This document shows, one piece after another, positions 56,640-64,000 of a DNA stretch of 64,000 nucleotides. Below the pieces are notes generated by a model. The model was given only the letters and a program-made list of their open reading frames with translations. It did not search any database and was not told the origin of the DNA. Origin of the DNA: Dolomedes plantarius (taxonomy: Eukaryota > Arthropoda > Arachnida > Araneae > Dolomedidae); assembly GCA_907164885.2 (NCBI GenBank), contig OU015496.1, positions 168,546,690 through 168,610,689 of the forward strand. The letters run 5' to 3'. Position 1 is the first letter of the stretch. Each line of letters starts with the position of its first letter. Position numbers and translations under genes: made by a program.

Positions 56640-59100
56640 AAAACTGTTCATTATTTGTTAAAGATGCACCTTTTCAGCGAGGGAATGCTTTTGAGTACGA
56701 CATTCTTTTATGGCAAAATGTTTGTGGATTTACCGTCTTTCTAACATTTTTCATTTCAAAGTAAGAGGCGAAGAATATTAGCTTTAGTTTGCTTTCATAG
56801 AATTCCCATTAAAAAAATATAGAGTTTTTTCAGTTCATTTTAATACTTAAGAGATAGATCTTTCTTTTTTCTGAAATCACTTTGATTAAATTAATATGCC
56901 GAAATTGAAGAATATTTTTAAACGTTTACCTTTAATTTACTAAATACTTATGTCTTTACAGGTTATTAATAAATCATGATTATTAATTATCTACTCATTA
57001 TTGTTACAAAATGTACCTTCTCTAGGCTTCAGAATGCTTCTATTTTTTTGCCGTCTTTCCAAAACCCTATAATATTTTTTGCACATACTTTACGTTTATG
57101 AGTTGGAGGAAAAACACATCTTCTTTATTTTGTTATCACGATAATTCGTAACTGTAATAACATACAGTATTTTAACTTACTACAAATACATTTAAAAAAA
57201 ACTAATTGGAATGTTATACTCATTTTATTTTTGCTGGAATCACGCAGATTTCCGCACTGCGTCAAAAGGAAGGTTTATTTTGAGTTTATTAAATTATTTA
57301 TCTCTGTATGTTGTAGTAACAGTTCAAGAAAAATAATAAATTTTTTAATTTTATCGTTTAAAATAACTGTTCTGCACTGAAGAATGTTTTTCCCTATAAC
57401 ATGATTGGAAAAAGCCATACTGTTTATATACTATCTTTAAAACGTGTATTTTCTACATTTTAGAGCCTCAGGGGAAAAATATGTGTATTCGTTTTTAATG
57501 AGATTAAATTAATTTTGTAATAGGAGGGTCTTGAATTTGTAAAACAAGCTTTTTTTTTAAATCTAATTCTCTATTTCAATATTGGGAAGATATGAAAGGT
57601 TTCTTTGCAATCACTATATTATATAAGATTTCTGTCTTTATGCTTTAATAATGATACATTAATTGAAAATAATTATTTGTTGTTATGAGGTGTTTCATTT
57701 TTTCTGTTCTCAAGAATAGCTTGGATGACAACATCGTTGATAAAAAGCTTTTGTTTTATCTTCTTTTTCTCTCTTTTTGTGTGTGTTTGTTTGTTTGTCT
57801 GTTTGGTTGTGTGTGAGTGTATGTTTGTGTGTTGTTGTGAATTATCCGTCTTCGAAAAATACTCGAAACTTTACTTCCACTTTATAAGATTCATGATTTT
57901 CTTCCATTCATCAAATTGAGGTGATTCAATTAAAAACTTTTACAGGTTATTTGTAATACATTCATTATTAACACGAAACGTAACTATTTTGCATTCAAAA
58001 ATGTTTGCTGTATTGGCATTTTTAACTACAACGCTGTTCGTACACTTGCCTGCATTCGATATATTCTCAAATATGTCGTTAATTAATTTAAAGCTAGATC
58101 AATATGAAGGTTTATTTTGAGACAATTAATTGAAGTATTTATGGTTAAACCGATATCATTAATTATACAAGAATCGAAATTAATATCCTATCATTATTTG
58201 GAGCTGTAATTCACTGTGCTCATGAAAGCATTTTATGGAACCCATATTTGATAACAACATTTGTCGTTGCTATCAAATTCCCACCTTCCAACGATACTAA
58301 AAAAAAATTTTTACGTTTCATATCCAGTGGAATATGTAATTGGTTTTTGCTTTTCTTTATAAAAATTAATTATTGAAATGGTATGTAATGTTTGTAGATG
58401 CCCCAAATAATACGTTGAGAGAGGAGATGGTAATTCAAAGCTCTGTTTTTGTTGGAATCACGTTGATTTCTTTAGAACAGCTCAATGAAGGTTTATTTTG
58501 GAATAATTAATAAAATATTTACATCTAAGCAGGCTATTAATAACATATATATTAAAATTATTTATTCAAGGTTATTAGGAGACGTTAATTTTTAGACTGG
58601 AGAATATTACCTGAACCAACCACTTTTTTTCTTGATTTGTCACCTTTCACATATAAACTAAAGTTTTCTTTCCTTTTTCTTTATTTTAGAAAAAGCGGAA
58701 TGCGTATTTCATATAGTTTTTTTTTCAATAGGCTTCATAGGTGTAATGCTAAAAAAATTTGACTTTACTACGAATACATTAAAACATTAAATTAAAAGAT
58801 TTATTTTCGTGGTAATCACGTTTATTTCAGCACTGCGAAGAAATAGCATTGATTTTGAAATAATTTATTTAAATATATTGCTGTATAGACTTATTAATTA
58901 TGTATGCAGTGGACAACTTTTTTTCCTTCATGTTCCTGACATAAATGACATTTTCTCTTATTTTCTCTTCGGTTTAGAGCTGGAAGGAAAACAATCTTGC
59001 TTTAGTTTTTCCTATGTATTCATTTTTATGATGTTATACAGACTTTTGCATGAACTGCATATTTATATACAAGGTGATAGTTATGAACTTAATTTTTAAA
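56640..59100. repeat. Degenerate tandem array, 350-450-bp spacing
   Basis: A phrase of the form GGAATCACGyrGATTTC, then a short variable part, then AAGGTTTATTTTG and an attaatta-atattta block, occurs near 57,236 and 58,455. Partial copies lie near 58,093 and 58,811. Intervening stretches also share words such as tattaataa-cat-attatt. The copies are too divergent for a simple satellite; they look like old segmental tandem duplications. Confidence 0.4.
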
Positions 59101-59274
59101 ATACATGACACTCTTATTCGTTGTTTAAATATCCTTAGGATAAAACGAAACAATTTATTAAATTTTAGATATTTACAGTATTTTATTACAATACTTAATT
59201 TTACTTAATAACAACTTTTTTATTATTAAGTAACGCCAAGTTATTGAATTATTTTAGAAAATATTTTATTAAAA

Positions 59275-59490
59275 GTTGCATTTTCCACCCGTAAATTGCA
59301 GCCATAGAATTGGTTGGTTTAGAGTGCTACGATCATATTTTCCTCCGCAAGAACTACCAAGACCGGGATCTACCGTCTAAAGCCAATTCTGAAATGTTAC
59401 GAATATCTATGCCATTAGTAGGACTCGAACTCATATCATCTGGACCAATTGCCAATGCCCTAGCCATTCGGCCATTTCCCAGCTAGCTAC
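59275..59490 (-). mobile_element. tRNA-derived SINE
   Basis: On the minus strand: TGGCCGAATGGCTAGGGC (A box, variable-arm type) and GAGTTCGAGTCCTA (a near-perfect B box) about 40 bases later, then a body with a gtagatcccggtcttgg stretch and an A/T-rich tail. A genuine tRNA is excluded because no acceptor stem pairs with the 5' end. The B box is the best in the window. Confidence 0.72.
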
Positions 59491-60317
59491 TGAATTCAAA
59501 AGCATCGACGAACTAGTAAGATTTTCAGTTTAATGCTTTCAATGTTTTACTTGCTAATTAAGGCTGCAGTGTACTAACCCTTTTGTTTTCGCCCACCTCG
59601 ATGCTAACTTATGGATAAAATGTGTCCAAGAATTGCCGACTTGGATTTAAATATATCTTTTTTAAATTGTACTCCGCAATAGGAAAAGAAATTTTACACT
59701 TTGGGGTATTTTTCCTTTAAAAAAATGCAAATAATATTTTAAAACTTGTATTATTCGAGTAAATCTGGTATAGTGTGTTTTAAACACTTCTAAATTCATT
59801 TGGCTGACAAAATTTATAAAATGGATCCTGTTGCAAGGTGTAGAAAACTTCAGGCTATCTGAAAATACCATTTTTATTGGTATATCAGCATTTATTTAGC
59901 TGTAAATAATAGACACATTTTCATTTTCTCCATGGGTTAATATTGAGGTGAGCGAATCAAATAAGGTTAATACACATCAGTCTTAAGCTAAAACTGAATA
60001 ACTAAGGATAGGAATTCGGAAGCTCAAAGTTGGAGCTAAACTGGGAGCTGAAAAGCGAAAAATATAAATATAATTCCCACGTGATGAGCTACTTATAACC
60101 TTTCGATACCTAATGGTCAGCGAGAGATCTTTGCTTATTTCACTAACTGTTGCATTCTTAGATGGCTGCATTTAAGCCAATGCTTCTTCGTATCATAGCT
60201 TACCCCCTGTAATAAATACTGTTTGTTGACATTCAGTGAATACATTTTGTAATTCAGAAATAAAAATCATCAACATTATGTATGATTGAATTCCTGACTG
60301 TCTTTTTTCGAAACATT
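59491..60317. other. Unannotated stretch
   Basis: Short frames only; nothing supported. Confidence 0.4.
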
Positions 60318-60329
60318 TTTAAACCGTCC

Positions 60330-60825
60330 ACGAAATTTTGCATTCATGCATTTTGCATTCCCTCTACTGTGGACCTCTTTGTCAATGAGATGGTTGACAT
60401 CCTAGCAAAGGAGGGTACCGCTGAACGCTCACCTTCTTCGGCTCTTACTTATTCCGTAAGGAAATCTGTTATTCAGAGTACTTGGAGATCTTTCCCCAAA
60501 CCACGACTGGTACTTTGGTGTCTGCCAGCTCTTATCTTCTAAGATTATAGTGCTGAGCAGACTACGATCTATAGGTTTGCAAGTTGCCACTTGAGGTGCC
60601 TAAAATTTGATCTAAAAAACAAAACCTTTCCCACTTGTAAAAAGTTTCATAATGAGCAGGCCACACCTGATCACATCCTAACTTGCTTAAATTTTATCTA
60701 GGGAGGACTTTATTACCGATACTCGCCAATTAATGGACCTACTGAGGATATGTGAACTCATAGACACGCCGACTCCAGCGCCCCTAGACAAGGGGGGATT
60801 AGAAACAACAACAACAACAAAACCC
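60330..60825 (+). pseudogene. Non-LTR retrotransposon 3' end (RNase H and Cys/His tail)
   Basis: A frame with stops gives VDLFVNEMVDILAKEGTAER (in place of the GNExAD.LA motif of RNase H), then LTYSVRKSVIQSTWRSFPKP, then RFASCHLRCLKF and FPTC...ATPDHILTCLNF. The last is the CxxC-H-C tail that closes many jockey/R1-clade LINE proteins of arthropods. A (AAC)n tail at 60,803-60,822 ends the element, as LINE 3' ends often do. The element is 5'-truncated: no reverse transcriptase is seen upstream. Confidence 0.72.
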
Positions 60826-61297
60826 GGTAGTAAATTTCGGCTGCTATAAAATGAACTCGACTCTGCTCTTCACCCTAAGATCAAACACTCGATACACTCA
60901 TTATGAACATAGTAATAAACGATTACGTGACATTTAAGTTCTTTTCTCAGTATTGATTCCTTTAAATACCCTTTTTGTGGTTTTCGTATTAAATCATTAT
61001 GTCCCATCTAATTAATTTCCTCAATTACTTGTAAACAATACACTCCTTTCCATGTACTTACTAAATTTTCCTCTCGCATTTAAGCTGCTTCCTCAGTATT
61101 TCTTTGTTTTCTATGGTCTTATTAAATCTAGCATTACACTTCTTGTGGTTTCGTGGAATTGTTTTCGCGGCGTTACATACACAAATACACTAGTTCTGGT
61201 ATTCGTGTTGATTCCTTATTTAGCATTTAAGTTGATTACTCAGCATTACATTCACTAGATCATTTACTACAGGTTGGTTATCCCCTCTCTCTCTCTC

Positions 61298-61368
<71 letters not shown>

Positions 61369-62357
61369 GCGTTATACTGAAAGATATCTGTTACTTTCCT
61401 ACCAGGGTATGTCTATAATTCAGATATTGTTCCTCATCTTCCTCCGAAATACAACGAAAGAATCTAGGAGTCAGTAGCATTTTATTTATTTATTCACATG
61501 AATAATACACACACTTAAGCTCTAGAGTAAACCTTAATAACATGGAAACAGCTCGAGCATGAGAAAAATGGTCTATTTATAAAAGTAACACAGGAAAACA
61601 GATGTATTTCTCAGTACAGATCTCTTTTCCTGTCTCTGTTAAGCCGCAGGAGTCCTGCTAATGTTATTAAAATTAAGAAAGGAATGTTTGTGGTGATAAA
61701 TATCTATAACATGCAAACCTTAATTTAAACGATTTAATCAACAGAGTAAAGATTAGTGTCAGTCATTTTTCTTGCATTTCTAAAATAAAAGAATTCCTCT
61801 TATAAAAATTTACGTTAAATTCTGCCTTTTATGACACCATCTAAGTTTAAAATAAGGTATTTGTGATAATCTGGTTTTACTTTTCTGCACACATATCACA
61901 ATAATAATCATATATTGTTGTACTACCATTTCGTAATTCGTAGTTGCTATATTTCACCGCCCTACACCACAATTCTTAAATTCGTTAAAAAGCCTTTTCA
62001 ATCACACTGTACAATTAATGAGATGATGGAGAGTATTTGGAAATATCACAACCTCATAACATCTGAGAACATCAGTTGGTAAAATGCTGATTTGCAAATT
62101 TGGAAAAAAAAAATTCTTGAAACATTACATCCCCAGTGTACCCAGCAAGCGTAGACATAGATTTCCCCTTATTATGGGCTCCCCAGCATATCCCAGCCGA
62201 CAGTCATTCTTGAAAATTAAAAATTCAATAAGCGATATTTAGAAAAATTACACATTATCATTTTCCCTCCATCGAGATTGTCGTCTATGTCATGCCTAAT
62301 GTTTCATAACAAGGGCGATACTAATGCTCAGAGCTCATGGTATGATGGAGATGTATA
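60826..62357. other. Unannotated stretch with TA microsatellite
   Basis: A (CT)n/(TA)n tract occupies about 61,285-61,364. A TATA-like ctataaaatg and aataaac pair at 60,845-60,925 hints at an LTR fragment but is not enough for a call. Nothing else is supported. Confidence 0.4.
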
Positions 62358-62575
62358 TGTTACGGCCAAAGCCCGAAGTCCGGCCACCTCGCGAATTGGC
62401 CGGCCAATTCGCGAAGTGGCCGAGAGGTATGGCCAAAGTGCGATGTAATTGAAACGATCAGTGAATATTCTACTTTGGCCGGCCATTTCGCGAAGTGGCC
62501 ACGATGTTCCGGCCGAAACGCGATGTGCTCATTCAAGAATGCCCGGTAGGCGGCGCATCTGCAATTCCGGCGGGA

Positions 62576-64000
62576 ATGTGCCACGTGGTGACATTTGTCT
62601 GCTGCTTCTCGATTCCTCCACAGCAATTTCACTGTAAGGTGAGTGCCGTTTTCCTCGTATTTTATAGTATTCTGTATCGTATTTTTATAGTATTCTATAT
62701 CGTATTTGTATAGTATTCTATATCGTATTTTTATAGTATTCTGTATCGTATTTTTATAGTATTCTATATAGTATTTCTATAGTATTCTATATAGTATTTC
62801 TATAGTATTCTGTATCGTATTTTTATAGTATTCTCTATCGTATTTTTATAGTATTCTATATCGTATTTCTATAGTATTCTGTATCGTATTTTTATAGTAA
62901 TCTGTATCGTAATTTTATAGTATTCTATATCGTATTTTATAGTATTCTGTATCGTATTTTTATAGTATTCAATATCGTATTTTTATAGTATTCTGTATCG
63001 TATTTTTATAGTATTCTCTATCGTATTTTTATAGTATTCTATATCGTATTTCTATAGTATTCTGTATCGTATTTTTATAGTATTCTATATCGTATTTTTA
63101 TAGTATTCTGTATCGTATTTTTATAGTATTCTGTATCGTTCTTTCATAGGCTGCCCCATGGCTAACTTCTGAGGGGACTAATACGCAGGGCGATGTCAGT
63201 GAAGCAGCACTTGATATTAAAACAAGGTTCTCTGACACCCTGCATACGTTGCTGCAACAAAAAGCAGATAATGGCGGGATCCTCACCAGAGACAAATACT
63301 GCACTTTTATAGAAGACGTAAAGCAGGCTAAAGTAAAGCAGAAAAAACAAAGTGTTGATTATCGTCGACTGAGAAAATATGATGTTATTGAAGTTAACGG
63401 CATAGAAAAACTTATCGTGCCAGTAACAGGAGATAATAGTGTTATCTTGTATTATGCACACACACAAGAACTATTCGATATACTGCACGATACCCACTTG
63501 GAAATTGGACACGGAGGTCGCACAAAGATGGAAAAGGAGCTAAAAACTAAGTACACAAATGTAACCAAAGAAGTGATTACATTATATATCCGCTTATGCA
63601 AGCCATGCCAAACCAAACTATCCAATCCTAAGAAAGGTCTAGTTTACAAACCTTTGATATTTAAAGAATTTAATTCAAGATACCAGGTGGATCTTTGATA
63701 TGCAGACGAACCCTGATGAAGATCACAAGTTTATACTCAATTACCAGAATCATTTAACCAAGTTTATATTATTACGGCCACTGAAAAGCAAAGGAGCAGA
63801 AGAAGTTGCTTACCAGTTACTTGATATCTTCACCACCATAGGTGCTCCAAGCGTGCTGCAATCAGATAATTGCAGAGAATTTGTGAACCAAGTTATAAAT
63901 GAACTGAAGAACATGTGGCCGGAATTGAAGCTTGTTCACGGGAAACCGAGGCATAGCCAAAGCCAAGGTTCCATCGAACGTGCCAACCAGGATGTTCAGA
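62576..64000 (+). pseudogene. KRBA2/Ginger-type integrase gene, one frameshift, 3' end outside window
   Basis: Exon 1 (62,576-62,638) encodes a 21-residue leader with FVCCFSIPPQQF. It ends at AAG|GTGAGT. Exon 2 starts at 63,150 after TTCTTTCATAG and keeps the same phase (AAPWLTSEGTNTQGDVSEAA). A helical region, an HHCC zinc-binding domain (H in LHDTHLEIGHGG, C in LCKPCQ) and the integrase core follow: D in QVDL, D in LQSDN and E in SIERAN. About two bases are lost after the first D (63,696), shifting the frame, so the copy is probably inactive. The family is shared with domesticated vertebrate KRBA2 and with Ginger transposons. No reverse transcriptase is seen. Confidence 0.72.
62639..63149 (+). 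repeat. Intron made of a 23-bp minisatellite
   Basis: Between donor GTGAGT (62,639) and acceptor CATAG (63,149) almost the whole sequence is TATAGTATTCTRTATCGTAT plus TTT, repeated about 21 times from about 62,655 with point variants (tctata, cgtaat, gtatttct). The acceptor's pyrimidine tract is a modified last unit (ttctttcatag). Confidence 0.9.

Larger units (their letters stand above)
62358..64000 (+). mobile_element. Ginger-like DNA transposon, 5' part (window ends inside it)
   Basis: The left end reads TGTTACGGCCAAAG, a TGT-type terminus as in Ginger elements, followed by subterminal motifs GGCCAATTCGCG and GCGAAGTGGCC in both orientations. These include a 40-base palindrome (62,382-62,421) and a shorter one at about 62,477-62,500. 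A spliced integrase gene of the KRBA2 type follows. The right end lies outside the window, so the TIR and the 4-bp duplication (TATA at 62,354?) are untested. Confidence 0.6.

Noticed and set aside
57725..57919. 64-codon cysteine-rich ORF suggestive of a small secreted peptide
   Set aside because: Produced by a (GTTT/GTGT)n low-complexity run; no signal-peptide cleavage or disulfide pattern beyond the repeat.
59400..59490. Genuine tRNA gene on the minus strand
   Set aside because: The A and B boxes are good, but no acceptor stem can be formed and a SINE body follows.
60826..60945. LTR fragment (TATA-like ctataaaatg plus aataaac)
   Set aside because: Too short, no TG...CA borders and no second copy.

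Overview
The window is AT-rich eukaryotic nuclear DNA that is almost entirely transposable elements and their debris. No complete host gene, rRNA or genuine tRNA is visible. An arthropod is indicated, most likely a spider or another chelicerate. The grounds are the mix of Tc1-type transposases, tRNA-derived SINEs, Ty3/gypsy-like elements, a KRBA2/Ginger-type integrase gene and a jockey-like LINE 3' end; the taxonomic call is inference from family resemblance.

Layout. 1-12,500: SINE, a possible host exon, a Helitron, a pogo/Tigger-like deletion derivative with repeated GATGGCCAT motifs, an LTR-like block inside a TA microsatellite, and a Tc1/mariner element split by a Helitron at an exact A|T site. 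12,500-18,100: SINE, TTAA-flanked element, Tc1 element with DD36E spacing, old duplications, SINE, and a candidate terminal host exon. 18,647-31,554: one decayed Ty3/gypsy-like element of about 6 kb, expanded to 12.9 kb by nested insertions. These are a TAA-flanked MITE, a 3.06-kb element with 8-bp TSD carrying remnants of a widespread but unnamed protein family, a Tc1 element, and a 1.6-kb LTR that itself received a 186-bp hAT-like MITE. 31,571-36,716: a second LTR element (minus strand) with matching LTRs, a 5-bp TSD and only a gag-like ORF, with a TTAA element inside one LTR.

36,700-42,100: degenerate tandem arrays, a TTAA element and another Tc1 element. 42,149-47,028: a 4.9-kb unit whose inverted ends start CCCAAGTAACACA and continue into minisatellites built on GTTGGGCCAAC; its interior holds a large palindrome and candidate exons. 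47,000-60,000: dispersed repeats, an LTR-like GC-rich block, two TTAA elements, two adjacent SINEs (one with a 13-bp TSD), a degenerate array and another SINE. 60,330-60,825: a LINE RNase H tail. 62,358 to the end: a Ginger-like DNA transposon whose integrase gene has an intron made almost wholly of a 23-bp minisatellite.

Most reading frames are broken, so the window is a fossil bed. Its value lies in target-site duplications and nesting, which fix element boundaries and relative ages. The best candidates for something poorly described are the 8-bp-TSD element at 19,452-22,513, the CCCAAGTAAC/GTTGGGCCAAC unit at 42,149-47,028, the TTAA element group, and the minisatellite-intron Ginger-like element.
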